A stretch of 64,000 bases of DNA, taken from the NCBI GenBank assembly GCA_035048495.1, contig CM068545.1:15769702-15833701 (forward strand), written 5' to 3'. This document shows positions 46,200 through 57,149 of this stretch, piece after piece. Numbering within the stretch: the first letter of the stretch is position 1; each line of letters begins with the position of its first letter. Made by a program: the position numbers and the translations under genes. Below the pieces are notes generated by a model, which had not been told where the DNA came from, ran no database searches, and saw only the letters and a list, made by a program, of their open reading frames with translations. Source of the DNA: Euptelea pleiosperma. Lineage: Eukaryota; Streptophyta; Magnoliopsida; Ranunculales; Eupteleaceae.

Positions 46200-46902
46200 T
46201 TCAATGATCGATGAAGTATGTGTACATGTACGTAGACATGTACATATAACGTTAACGTGCGTTAATGGATAATGCAAGTGTGCGCACTGCTATAAATATG
46301 AGGTGGGTGTGGGTGGTAGGTGTTTAACGGATACTGGATTGATAGGGCAGTTCACCGCCGCGACAACATTGATGACAGAAATAAATGTTCTCTAGCGCTA
46401 GCTAGCGTAACACTCTCGTTCAATCTCTATCAAGCCACATAATATCTCTATTACAAATGTCTTTAGCGGATCCAACGGTTTGGATCTCTGGTAATAGTTC
46501 TGGCTTTACACAATGCGCTATTATAGGTTATGGGCTACTGAAAATCGTGGTCTACTGAAAGATCCATGCATGAATCTAGTGAAAGGTCTTCTATAATGGT
46601 CCTTTATCCATGCAATCGTTCTTCTTACATCTAAATGCATGATCTGGCAAAGTCATGGGCAAAAGAGCTACCTCCAACTCTAATAATAAATGTTTTAAGT
46701 AGAGGCATTGAAAGAGTTCAACACCTCCCACCGTTCCCAATGTATATATTTTGTACCATCGTGACAATACAGACTTCTTCTCTGCACCCACAAGTCCGAC
46801 ACGTGATCATCAATTACAGCCGTCTAAATGTTTTGATTACCATTTGTTGCGATGATATCGTAACCATTGATGAATGCAAATTTTCACCATTTAATAGTTG
46901 TA
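46200..46902. other. Upstream region of the WSD1-like gene
   Basis: Contains gtacatgtacgtagacatgtacat palindromic words near 46222 and an E-box-like gcgcact. No gene or clear element before the Helitron terminus at 46903. Confidence 0.35.
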
Positions 46903-48494
46903 CTAGTGTTATTGGCCCGTACTAAAGCACGGGGTAAGAAATTAAAAGGAATTTCTTTATAAACAAATAAATTCATAAAAAATAAAAAATTTCATTATAA
47001 CTATATAAATTTAAAAGAAAAATATAATTGGACTACCTACAAATTTAACACTATGCTCTAAATATATTTGGTAAAAAATCTCTAAAAAATATCTAAAATA
47101 ATTATGTTACCACGTCCTTTGAAACGATAATATAATTACGTAAGACTAAAATGTGTTATTGGCGACTTCATAAATAAGATTTTTAAGATAAAAAAAAAAC
47201 TACAATAATATACAATAAGCAAGACATCCTTATTAGTTTATAATTTTACATTATAATTCTTAACTAATACGGCCATATGCATCAAATTGATCTTAAAAAA
47301 AAAAAAAAACAATATTTTTTTATCCACATTCATACGTCCATTCGTTCTTAAGAGTGTTCTTTGGAGCCGAGAGCAAAAATTGTCTCAATTTCTTTTTCTT
47401 TGACTTGATGCGCGACTTCTCAAGCTCTGAGTCTTCAAAAAATATATTCACCCGCACTTCTGAAATTTTGATAAGTGATCATGCTACAAAGGATCAGCCG
47501 ATTACATTATTCTACTAAGCTCTATCAGTCCAAATGGGTACTAAAGAACTCGGTAATTGTTGTTAAGAATAACAGATTTGTGTCGATTCATCAAGCTATT
47601 TTCAATATGTTATATACATATAGAATTAGATATTTATTTATTTTAGGTAGATGAAAAAAAATTGATCTAAATAGACTCCGATTAATCTGAAAAAAAATTA
47701 GATAAAAAATAAAAAGAAAATAGAAATTCAAAGGAGAAGTGGAGGAGACATGCCTGCAATTTTTGTGGGAAGTTGTGTAAAGATCACTGATGTTTTCCCC
47801 GTCCATGCACAATTTTTGTCCAATTAAACAGAAAATAAAAAAAAATAATGAAAAAAGAGAAAAAATATACAATGAGGCAAAAAAAATACATGATCAATAA
47901 GTTGATTAGCCCGCATCAATGTAAAAAATTTTTTGCTCCTGCGTCTTTTGCTAGGAGACATTTCAGCCATTGGACAATGGAGGGAGAGATTTCATAAAGA
48001 AAGCAGAGACATTTTATGAAGTTTTAGGTCAAAAAAATATAGATCAACGTTTTAGGAAAACGTAGAGACATTTTAAGGAGAATTTTAGAAAGTTTTAAGA
48101 AAACAAAGAGACATTTTAAAAATGAAAGACGTTTTAAGAAACCAAATAGACATTTTAGGAAAACATAGAGACGTTTCGAGAGTTTTAGAAAGTTTTAAAA
48201 AAACGAATAAACATTTCAAGAATGAAAGACGTTTTAAGAAACCAAATAGACGTTTTAAGAGAGGAGATAGACGTTTCGGATAGTATTTAACGGTTTTGGA
48301 ATAATATACACTTAATGTAACCAATTCAATTCTGATATAGTCATTAATTGTATTAATGCAGGAAGGAAGAATAGATGATAGAAAATTCGGTGTCGATGAC
48401 ATGTCACTCTGCATGAAGAGAGTGTCACGTCAACTTGATGTGGAGGAGAGAGAGGGACGCTGCCCACTTCTCTGCTACAGTATAGATATATAGA
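46903..48494 (-). mobile_element. Probable non-autonomous Helitron, 1.6 kb
   Basis: Read on the minus strand it begins TCTATATATCTATACTG after an A (48495) and ends CTAG before a T (46902). Nine bases before the CTAG there is a hairpin, CCCGTGC-TTTA-GTACGGG (7 pairs, one G-T). TC start, 3' hairpin, CTAG end and an A/T insertion site are the Helitron hallmarks. The interior is AT-rich, with a tandem repeat at 48083-48282 and no rep-helicase. Confidence 0.75.
48083..48282. repeat. 100-bp tandem repeat, 2 copies
   Basis: ttttagaaagttttaa occurs at 48083 and 48183, and aatgaaagacgttttaagaa at 48121 and 48221. The flanks from 47990 to 48300 contain more diverged units built on agac(a/g)ttttaag. 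Confidence 0.85.
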
Positions 48495-48684
48495 TTAGTA
48501 CCGTACAATGAGGAGCCTTTCCAACTAAAGGTCCTCAATAATCGTCGAAACATGTTATCAGGATGGCTTAAATCAAATTGTGCCTTAGGCCTCAACGTGT
48601 ATTGAGTCGAGTCGACGGCCTTTTTATGGCTATACTTAGAAAAAGATGTTCAATTTGCTAGATCTGTTTACCCATCCCAAAATG

Positions 48685-49150
48685 CCACTCTTTCGGACCC
48701 ATTGAGCCCCGGCCATATATGTATGGCCCATCCCTTGATGGATCTATCCACCAAAAATCATCTTGATTGGTAATTTCTAGCCATTGAATTTGAAATTTTC
48801 ATGGGGTAATTGTTAGGAACTTTACTGGGCCTCAAGTTGTCATTTCTCCTAAAATGATATCTTATTAGGAGGGGCAAACTTTAGCCTTTATACTACGATC
48901 GACATCACACCTTGAGGGCCCCACGATTCGATCATGTGATCTTTTTTGGCTCTAATGGCGATCGACCTTGCACCCGCGATCCCCTAGCGTGCCCTTAGTG
49001 AGTGACACTATTGACGCCCAACAGTAATTCTAGTCATTAGATTTGAGCATTCAAATTCAATGGCTAGAAATCACTATAGTCAGGCAGATTTTCGGTGTAC
49101 TTGTGTAAATCACACAAAGGGTAGGCCAAACTCATAAGAGACCTGTGGGG
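48685..49150. mobile_element. Family A MITE, copy 11, split by a solo LTR
   Basis: Left half ccaaaaatcatcttgattgg ... ttcatggggtaat and right half tagtcattagatttgagcat ... cagattttcggtgt are separated by the 213-bp LTR at 48811-49023. Confidence 0.7.
48811..49023. mobile_element. Solo LTR or TRIM-like element
   Basis: Starts TGTTAGGAAC and ends CGCCCAACA. It is flanked by a perfect 5-bp repeat GTAAT (48806-48810 and 49024-49028), the target size made by LTR-retroelement integrase. No internal region, so it is probably the product of LTR-LTR recombination. Confidence 0.8.
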
Positions 49151-49559
49151 CCGAAAGAGTGTTCCATGTAGCATTTTTGGGAGGGAAAAACAGACACATG
49201 CATGCATGAGCAATTTTGAACATCAAAATGTTTCCCTATACTTGGTGGAGAAATGATGGATGATGAGGAAATCATAGGTGGCTCATGACGGTAGGAATGT
49301 GACTGAATTATTTGAATGACCGTAATACTTGGGGGAACATCAAAAGTCCCATTCAAGGGCCTGCCATTCTTAACTTATGTAATGAGAACACGACACTATA
49401 AGGTTTTTGTTGTGTTCGTTCATGTACATAGTCACATGCACATCGATCCCATAACACTCACATGGACACGTGTCGACACATCCCAACACACAAGCGAGGC
49501 AATATCATCCTTTATTTGAATAAATTTCTATAAAATAAATAATTTATGAAAGAGACTTA

Positions 49560-49837
49560 GGGCGTGTTTGAATTCCAAGTGGGAAAATTACATTTTCCAT
49601 GGGAAAACACAACTGTCCTTTGTTTGATAGCCATTTTAAATCTATATGGCCAGTTTTCCTACCAAGCAATTTAAATCTGGATAATTTTCTCTACTAAACT
49701 CGAAATTCATTTCCACCGAGCCTTTATATTTCTCACATGATTGAAATATGTGTTCTCAGTTGCAATCCATCAGCCATTTAAGGTATTTCCCAGATGTATT
49801 TTCTCGAAAAAAAATTCTGTGCAGTCAAACACCCCGT
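49560..49837. mobile_element. Small inverted-repeat element
   Basis: Ends tagggcgtgtttgaattcc ... gcagtcaaacaccccgta. The inside repeats tttccatgggaaaa words. No coding capacity. Confidence 0.5.
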
Positions 49838-50140
49838 AGTGTGTTACATCCTCCATACAATATTTTGTTAAGTTGTTACCGCACCTATAGTTGTTTGATA
49901 GTTTTTCCTCTTATAAATCTACTTACATTTATTATGTTATTAGAAAATTCTATTGCGTATGACAATGCTTTCTTTTATTTTGCATATATTTCTTTCTTTA
50001 TTTTTATTTAAAAAATTATTTTAAATATAATTAAAATATTTATTTTAATGCAGATTTACATCCGTATGTATGTTAGTTATAATGTGCTAAAATTCAAAAT
50101 TCCAAAAAAAAAGAACCAAAAAGAGAATGGAAGAGAAGGA
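49838..50140. other. AT-rich spacer, nothing recognised
   Basis: No gene or repeat with clear ends, up to the (TA)n run at 50141-50157 that precedes the LINE remnant. Confidence 0.35.
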
Positions 50141-50157
50141 TATATATATATATATAT

Positions 50158-51615
50158 CCAAAAATTGTTTGTAAAAAACTGGATTCTCTCATAAACCACT
50201 TCTGGTGGAATGGGACCACGGATTCCAATTCTTTCCATCTAATCAAGTGCTCTTCCTTGTGCATTCCTCGTAGCAAAGGGGGTCTAGGCTTTCGTTCTTT
50301 CCATCATATGAACCAAGCCCCGCTCATTAAAAATGTCTGGAGAATTCTTCAACATCCCTCCTCTCTGCTAGCAAAACTCTTAAAATTAAAAACATTACCC
50401 TCAAAAATCCATTCTCTGGGCAAAGCCCTTCCCTCGGACACTTGGTGTTAGAAAAGCATCATGACGTCAAAGGAAATCTTCAAAGAATGCTTCATGATCT
50501 GGATGGTTGCCTCGTGCCAAAATATCGATATTTGGGACGACCCTTGGATCCTCACCCTCCCGAGCATGAAACATATGGGTCCTCAACTCCCTGATCCTTC
50601 TGTCGAGTGTGTATCGGATCTCCTTACCTCAACGGCATCATGGAACCATCATTTGTTACGCTCCCTTTTCCTCCCCTCTACTACCAACCATATCCAAAAC
50701 ATACCATCAATTGTCACCTCGAGGAGGATCGTCTCTTTTGGAAACCTCACCCAAAAGGGTACTTCTCAATAAAGTCCGCTTTCAAATCAATCATTCACCT
50801 TTCACTACCTATTCTCAATTCAAGTTTTCCATCATCCATTTGATCGGATAATTAGAAGTTGAAAAATCTTTACCGACTTCAACTGTTTTTCTGGAGATTC
50901 CTTCGGGATATTCTTCCCACCCGCACAAAACTCCACTCCAGAATTTCGAATATTGACTCTTCGTGTCCTCGATGTAATAGTCTCGTGGAAGATGCGCTTC
51001 ATGCTTTATTTCAATGCCTTCAAGTGACCGGATTTGGTTTGCTTCTAGTTTTTCCATCAGACCATCTTTACTATCTAGAGACAAAATTATTAACCTTATA
51101 GTTGATATGTTTAGGGAGCAAAAACAGAGCGACTGCCATCTGTTCCGTCTACACTACTCTATCCTTCTTTTGTGGAGATTGTGGTTGTATTGTAATGATT
51201 GTATACATTTTCCACATCAACCTCATGCATGTTTCTTCTTCCTTCCCAAACCTTATGGCTAAAATTGAATACTGATGCTGCTTGATCTCATTCCTCCAAG
51301 ATGGCCGGGCTCGGATTTGTCATTCGTAATGCTTTGTCTGAATTATTTTTTCTAGGCAGTCACCCCTCAACGTTGAGGAAGCAGAGGCAAAGGTCATCTT
51401 GATGGGACTTGGCGCTGCCAGGGATACCCATCTGAATCATATTTTGGTGGTATCTGACACGATAGGGGTGGTGAAGGCTCTGCAGGCTAGATCCTCAGAT
51501 CTCGGATGGTTTTTGTCAACTATTTTGGAGGCTGCTATGTCTTTTGATCATTTAATTTTTCCTTTCATTGGCCGTGAATCTTATTTGACTGCAAATACTA
51601 GTGCCCATTGCTAAA
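50158..51615 (+). mobile_element. L1-type LINE remnant, 3' part (zf-RVT and RNase H)
   Basis: Translates in broken frames as CIPRSKGGLGFRSFHHMNQA, KLLKLKTLPSKIHSLGKALP and IWDDPWI (end of the reverse transcriptase region). RLQLFFWRFLRDILPTRTKL ... CPRCNSLVEDALHALFQC (zf-RVT) and AGLGFVIRNALS, LVVSDTIGVVKALQA, GRESYLTANTSAHC (RVT_3 RNase H) follow. Several stops and frameshifts. The 5' half is missing. It joins a family A MITE directly at its 3' end. Confidence 0.85.
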
Positions 51616-51619
51616 CTCG

Positions 51620-51855
51620 TATTTATTTTCATGGGTTGATTTTAACGGTAGGAATTTGAGCATTATTGAGCGTTACTTGGGTGCAAAAATCCATAGGTTG
51701 TAAATCACTAATTAGGCTGATTTTTGGTTTGTAGGTCCACCGAGGAACTGGTCAAACATCCATACGGTCAGCGCCCTCTGATCGTGTGCCACGTGGCTCG
51801 TATTGAGTGCTGTGAGCGGCTTCCGTCACAACTTTTGTGACACAAGTTTTACTCG
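51620..51855. mobile_element. Family A MITE, copy 12 (right part only)
   Basis: Starts mid-element at ttttcatgggttgattttaa and runs through atcactaattaggctgattt to gtgccacgtggctcgtatt and ttgtgacacaagttttactcg. Its left arm is absent. CACGTG lies at 51790-51795. Confidence 0.75.
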
Positions 51856-52189
51856 AAAATCTTGACCTTCAGATTGAGAATCGTACTAGAGCCATCTGCA
51901 TCGAGATTCACACTAAACGTATCTCAATGACTATCCAATGGTGTTGCCCTATGTATGACACCCAAAGTTAAGCCCGTTTCAACAAAGGCCCATATATTGA
52001 TCCAACAAGACCTACCAAGCGTACCTTTTTTTTTGAACCTTTGTAACCATTGCTGCAGCTGCAACTCCCTGAGCCCAGGCCCAGCTTTAGTTCTATGTGG
52101 ACAGACCAAGCATTCACCAAACTGATTTAGGCCCAAGACTAGATCTATGTACCTCACATGTTTGAAGCAAAGTCGTTACTTTTAGGACC

Positions 52190-52440
52190 TACCGACCTTA
52201 TGGAGGTTTGATCCGCCTCTTGATGCATCTACACATCAAAAATCAGTTTAATTAGTGATTTTTAGCCGTTGGATATAGAATTTTAATAGCGTTAATTTTG
52301 GCTGTTGGATTTGAGCATATTTTTTGGGTGCTAAAATATAACTGTTAGAAATCATCGATCAAGCTGATTTTTGGTATGAAGGTTCATCAAGAGTTGTACC
52401 AAACATCCATGAGGCCCGTGGGCCCTAAAGTAAGCTATAC
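52190..52440. mobile_element. Family A MITE, copy 13
   Basis: catcaaaaatcagtttaatta near 52234 and gatcaagctgatttttggta near 52357, with mirrored arms ccgaccttatggaggtttg and caaacatccatgaggcccg. Confidence 0.6.
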
Positions 52441-52540
52441 AGATGGCATTTTTGGGAGTGGAGACTTCAAATTTTGAAGTCCCAAGGGACAGGAAATAGT
52501 TTCTCGTGCAGAGTGGTGCTCATCACTGGTTGGAGTTTAT

Positions 52541-52697
52541 TTTTGCTCAACAGCACCTCTGCGTTGTTGGATACCACTGATAGATTGTTTTTAAAAGATG
52601 AATTTTTGCTGTATCCAACGATGCAGAGGCGCTGTTGAGCACTTTTGCTCAATGCAGCTGTTGAGCACTTTTGCTCAATGCCGCTGTTGAGCAAAAA
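52541..52697. repeat. Hairpin element with 26-bp tandem repeats at one end
   Basis: ttttgctcaacagcacctctg ... ttgttggata is mirrored by tatccaacgatgcagaggcgctgttgagc. The right arm end, gctgttgagc(acttttgctcaatgc), is then repeated at 52631, 52657 and 52683. Confidence 0.85.
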
Positions 52698-53303
52698 ATT
52701 TCTACTCTAAAGATTAGCCATGCTTCCACCTTTAGTGCATGTTTGGATGCAAAGCTAGTGGGAGATTTACCTTGAATGAATGCTTCCTATGTCAAGGAGA
52801 CAAGTTTTCTGGGAACTCATATTTCCATAAAATGGGCACCAAAACCCCATTTTTGCGACCCAAAAAATGAATTGTGTATAACCCGTCTTATCCTCGACCA
52901 GGGCCACAACTTCGCCCGAAGCCAAACACGGCCTTAGTGATTACCACCAGTTCTAGAACCAGGCTTTCCTTTCTCTAGGATTATCAATCTACAGGGCTTA
53001 AAATTCCAATGGCAATGCTCATTCTTTGAAGTTCTAAGACAAAGTTTAGGAACTCAAATAAACACATATCAACATTCCGTGTCCTATCTCTTCCTGATTT
53101 CTTTTGCTACATAAGGAATTGCTTAAGCATGGATATGTTTGCGGTGCCTGGTTCCATCAATGTCGTTCGAATGAACGCCAAAACTTCGACAATACCCAGA
53201 AGATGATGCAGTCTTGTTTGCTTGAGTCCAAATAAAAATTGCTTTTAGTATTTTTATGGACCCGAATTGGACCATTATATGTTGCTTGTATATATCTGTT
53301 TTG
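52698..53303. other. No recognisable gene
   Basis: Contains cataaaatgggcaccaaaac and gcccgaagccaaacacggcc, possibly element ends. No coding or repeat structure can be supported. Confidence 0.35.
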
Positions 53304-53311
53304 ATCCTAAA

Positions 53312-53744
53312 TTAGGTCTGGCAATGGATCGGATCAAACCCGAGTTCCGATCCGAAAAATCGGATCCGAAACTTTGTTTTTCGTTATTGGACCGGTACCA
53401 GATCATAGATTGTCGATCCAATCTCTTTTCGGAGATCGGATCAGTACCGGATTGACCTTGTCCCGATCCGATATAGATATTTATTAAATTGCATACAGGT
53501 ATTTAAATATATATTATTTGAATATATGCCTAATGGGATTATGCATGTATATATATTATATACATATGTGATTGGATCGGATCGACCCGGAATCGGAACC
53601 GATTTAATCATATCGAATCGATTCCAGAAATAAATTTTATTGATCTGGTCAGGTTTGGATCGGGTTCAGATTGATTGGATTTCTTATCAGATAGGTACCA
53701 AACCAGTATCAATCCAACTCGAACCCAATCCATTGCCAGCCCTA
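53312..53744. mobile_element. hAT-like element tiled with GATCGG/CCGATC (family F)
   Basis: Ends ttaggtctggcaatggatc ... gatccattgccagccctа-type (imperfect terminal inverted repeat of about 18 bp). Flanks atcctaaa (53304-53311) and atcctaat (53745-53752). The body is rich in ggatcggatc, atccgaaaaatcgg, gatcggatcagtaccgg and similar. No open frame of its own. Confidence 0.75.
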
Positions 53745-53759
53745 ATCCTAATGCTTCAC

Positions 53760-54200
53760 GTATATTGTGTCAGTGGATGGTATGTTTCCATGCACGTGTT
53801 GTGTTAGCCTGACAACTTGTTAGTATACAGAATTGTTTCGCCTTTCCCCAATTGGTTGAATTTTTGGGGTAAATGATTGTGATCATGGTATCAGAGCCTC
53901 AAGTCTCCAGTGGATCATATAAATTTCCGCTAAGGAGGCTTGTTAGCAGATGATATGTTCCCGTGCACATGTTGTGTTGATCCGACAACCCATTGGTATA
54001 CATAGTTGTTTCGCCTTTCCCAAACAAATCGATTTCTTGGGGTAAATAGTTGTTTATCATGGTATCAAAGCTTCAAGTTTCTAGCGGAGTATATAAATTT
54101 TCTTTTCTTGTATACATGTTATGTTGACCCGATGACCCGTTGGTATATATAGTTGTTTCACCTTTCCCTAATAAGTCGATCTTTTGGGAATTTTCATCGA
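53760..54200 (+). repeat. 174-bp tandem array containing retroelement primer-binding-site motifs
   Basis: Two and a half units. Each has gttgtgttga(t/c)ccgacaac, (g/a)ttgtttcgcctttccc and atcatggtatca(g/a)agc(c/t)tcaag. TGGTATCAGAGC (53886-53897) is the usual plant primer-binding site complementary to initiator methionine tRNA; the second copy is at 54060-54071 with one change. The third unit (54110-54190) stops before this site. Confidence 0.75.
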
Positions 54201-54576
54201 GTTTCAATTTTTTTTCTTGTGATTGTTGCTGTCATGTGATCTTGGCAATTGCACTCTCCTATTGACCCATTATGGAGCCACAAATCATTTTATATGAAGA
54301 ATGCATTGTAAAATCCTTTAGTTTCATATCAAGTTGTTGATGTAATTGATCTCGTAAACTATTGCTTTCGATAAAGAGTTCGACCTCTTCGAGAAAAATA
54401 CAGAGAAGCGGTTAGAACACCCGTCATGAGTCGTGACACCATTTTTTTTCTAATTTCTAAATAATTTTAATATATCTCATTACGTCTTCAATTTTAATCA
54501 GTGTGCCAGTATATTTCTATAAAATTAGTGCATAATATAACTTAATTTCAGGCAATTAAAGATTGAAGTAAATAGA

Positions 54577-54925
54577 ACCATGGTTTAAAAAATGGCCATT
54601 ATAACGAAAATGACAGGCTGCCGTAATGGATTTGGGCCCCATCCGTTGCGTTACATACCGTTTTAACACCCAGAAAATAACGGCCATTATAACAAAAATA
54701 ACAACTATTATTTTTTGAAAAAAAAAAGTTAAAAAATAACCCCCGTTGTTTTCATAATTTTCCATTATAACTTTTATTGAAATTTTTAAATTGTGAATTT
54801 TACCGCCATTATTTTCCATTTTTGCCCATGTGTGTTACAATCTGTTATAGCGGAAAAAACAGTAATGCCTCCAGTCCGTTACACCGTTATAACGACCATT
54901 CAACAGTTCAAAAGGGCGAAATGGT
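54577..54925. mobile_element. Family C AACGG/CCGTTATAACGG-tiled element, reverse orientation
   Basis: Begins catggtttaaaaaatggcc. The body has ataacggccattataac, ccgttgcgttacataccgtt and cgttacaccgttataacg. The right end is degraded and no target duplication is evident. Confidence 0.6.
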
Positions 54926-54939
54926 GGCATTGCCTCTAG

Positions 54940-55112
54940 GTAAGTGAGGTTCAGGTTGATATCACTATAACCAGAACCAAGCTGACCAAATTAGCTTGGA
55001 TCTATCGGGTATCCGGGTCTCGTGGTGAATACAAAATTTTATACCAAGCTACCCATACCCAAATAACCAAGTTCATACGCCGCACAATCAGGTACCCATT
55101 GACACCCCTAAT
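54940..55112. mobile_element. Remnant with tggg(t/c)at/atccg motifs and a ttgacacccct end
   Basis: Right end acccattgacacccctaatt matches the terminus of the 12249-12676 element. The body has gggtatccgggtctcg and ctacccatacccaaataacc. The left end is not resolved. Confidence 0.4.
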
Positions 55113-55127
55113 TGCCGCATGCACAAG

Positions 55128-55423
55128 TCAGGGTGGCATTTTGGTCCATCGGGCCAGGCTGGCACGACCTGAGGCACAGGCTGGGGGTTTAGGTCGTGCT
55201 GGGTGGTCGGACCGGATTCCAGGTCCAGGGCCCAACCTGAGGCCCGTCGGGCCGGGCTAAATCGGCCCAAATGCATTTCTTTTAAATTCAAAAAATATAA
55301 AGTTGTGTTTGTCGGGTCAAATCGAGCCGGGGAGAGCTCATCAGGCGGGGCCTCAAGAGGGTGGACTCGGGCCCAGCCAGGACACCATAACGGGCCAGGC
55401 CGCGGGCCAAAATGCCAGGCTGA
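55128..55423. mobile_element. hAT-like element tiled with GGGCC (family H)
   Basis: 296 bp with terminal inverted repeats tcagggtggcattttgg ... ccaaaatgccaggctga (15 of 17 match). Flanks tgcacaag (55120-55127) and tgcacgag (55424-55431), an 8-bp duplication with one mismatch. The GC-rich body is full of cgggccgggc, gggcccaac and ggcccg words. ORFs on both strands here are by-products. Confidence 0.85.
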
Positions 55424-56017
55424 TGCACGAGTATAGTTTTTATCTCCATATTTGGATCTATGTGAGGAGAGAAAATATTTTATTTTGCTCATGTTCCAGC
55501 TCTTTGTTTCCTTGCTGAATAATAGACGACACACAGATAGATCACTGTCTTTATTAATGGCTGAATGACCAACAAAAGCTGCAAGTCATCTCCCCCGTTC
55601 TCTGACCATCTTCTTCCTTTCTGCCTAGCATCCACTAATGCAGCTAAAATTATTTACAGTCTGGTCTTCTTTTCGCCTACTTCAATAATAAAAAAAAGGG
55701 GATATAAAAAGGCAAGAAACATAAAATAAAGATATAGACAGCTACGGTGTCTGCAATCTTTTGTGAGCAATTCATGAACCTTACATAACATGGAAGTGGT
55801 CCCTCCTCCCTTACATGGTCCCTGCTGATTCCAAGGACCTAGTCCATCCAATTTAATTAAAATTAACTGTTTAAATAAATTTACAATACCGATGATGTAG
55901 ATCGTTCAAACCCCTCTACCAAATGCGTACATGTGGTGCACATTTGGTGGGTGGTTCTCGACAATGCCGTATTTGATTGCGACGATTACTCTCTGCTTAA
56001 TTTATTTACCTCGCATT

Positions 56018-56578
56018 ACCATGGTTTAGAAAAAAAAAGGCCGTTATAACGGAAACGAACCTCACCTGTTACGTTACATATCGTTTTAATGTTTAGAAAA
56101 TAACAAACGACTTAAGTTATAACTGTGAAGTGCCTAAACTTATTAAACACTATAATTTCCCAACCAAACCTCTATTTTTTACTCTTTCTCTGCCATCACT
56201 TTTTTTAATTTTGAATTTTAGATCCTTTTTTTTTTCTTCTAATTTTACCTTATTTCCATTTTTTCTCGTTTTTTATCTTGTACGTTACAATTCGAAACGG
56301 ACCTACCCCATTACATTAAATAGTGTTTTAACGTTTAGAAAAAAATGGTCGTTATAACGAAAATCAGAACAGTTATTTTATGAAAAAATTGTTAAAAAAC
56401 TGCCCATTATTTTTGTTATTTTCCGTTAAAAGTTTATTGAAATAGAAATTTTGAATTTTAGATCCGTTATTTCCATTTTTTTTTCCCGTTTTTGGTCCTG
56501 TACATTACAATCCATTATAACGAAAAAGGGTAACGCCCCCAATCCGTTGTACCGTTATAACGGCCCCTTTTAAACCTT
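56018..56578. mobile_element. Family C tiled element, 560 bp, internally duplicated
   Basis: Ends ccatggtttagaaaaaaaa-ggccgttataacgg and ccgttataacggcccctttt-aaaccttgg. Internal parts occur twice: gttacatatcgttttaatgtttag near 56080 and ttaaatagtgttttaacgtttag near 56318, and attttgaattttagatcc near 56206 and 56448. Confidence 0.7.
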
Positions 56579-56589
56579 GGACACTAGAA

Positions 56590-57110
56590 ATATTTTTTTT
56601 ACTTCGGTGAAGAGTGAAGACTAATGTGTTTGAAACTTGGTTTAGCTGTTATGACAGCTAAATTAATTCCGACCGAATTATAGTTGCAACCAAACAAAGC
56701 TTAAGGAGACCCACATTGAATGGTAAATCACAGCAGTGTCATTTTTGTTGACCTTCCTGCTGGTCTACAAAATGGGTGGTCTAGATCTAGTCGATCATCT
56801 AATTAATTGGGTGAGACATCTTATTCCCATCAAATGAATCACAATGGTCATAGGCATGGGTCTTTTTCTATGTACCTTTTTTTTGTTATCTTATATAAGT
56901 GAATACAGATCATGTAGGGAAATGTTGCCTGAGTATCAAATCGACAACATTCAGGATCCCGTATGGTACGCGGGGCCAAAGAACTAAGTTACAACCGAGT
57001 TGCAAACAAAGAAACCCTGACATACAAACTAGTGGTGTGACTCAACTTCCATGGGTGTGAGTGTGTGAATAAAGGACTCCACATGACATTGACTGGTTCA
57101 TATCCAATGA
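56590..57110. other. No recognisable gene
   Basis: Intergenic spacer. No coding signal or sharp repeat ends. Confidence 0.35.
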
Positions 57111-57116
57111 AGAGTC

Positions 57117-57148
57117 TCTCTCTCTCTCTCTCTCTTCTTTCTCTCTCT
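57117..57148. repeat. (CT)n microsatellite
   Basis: CT run interrupted once by tttct. Confidence 0.9.
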
Positions 57149-57149
57149 T

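Noticed and set aside
48083..48282. Regular repeats that might suggest a CRISPR-like or satellite array
   Set aside because: Only two 100-bp units with degenerate subunits inside a Helitron-like element in a plant genome; no constant repeat/variable spacer pattern.
55088..55534. 148-residue minus-strand frame and two plus-strand frames
   Set aside because: They sit over the GC-rich GGGCC-tiled hAT-like element; frames are open on both strands because of composition.
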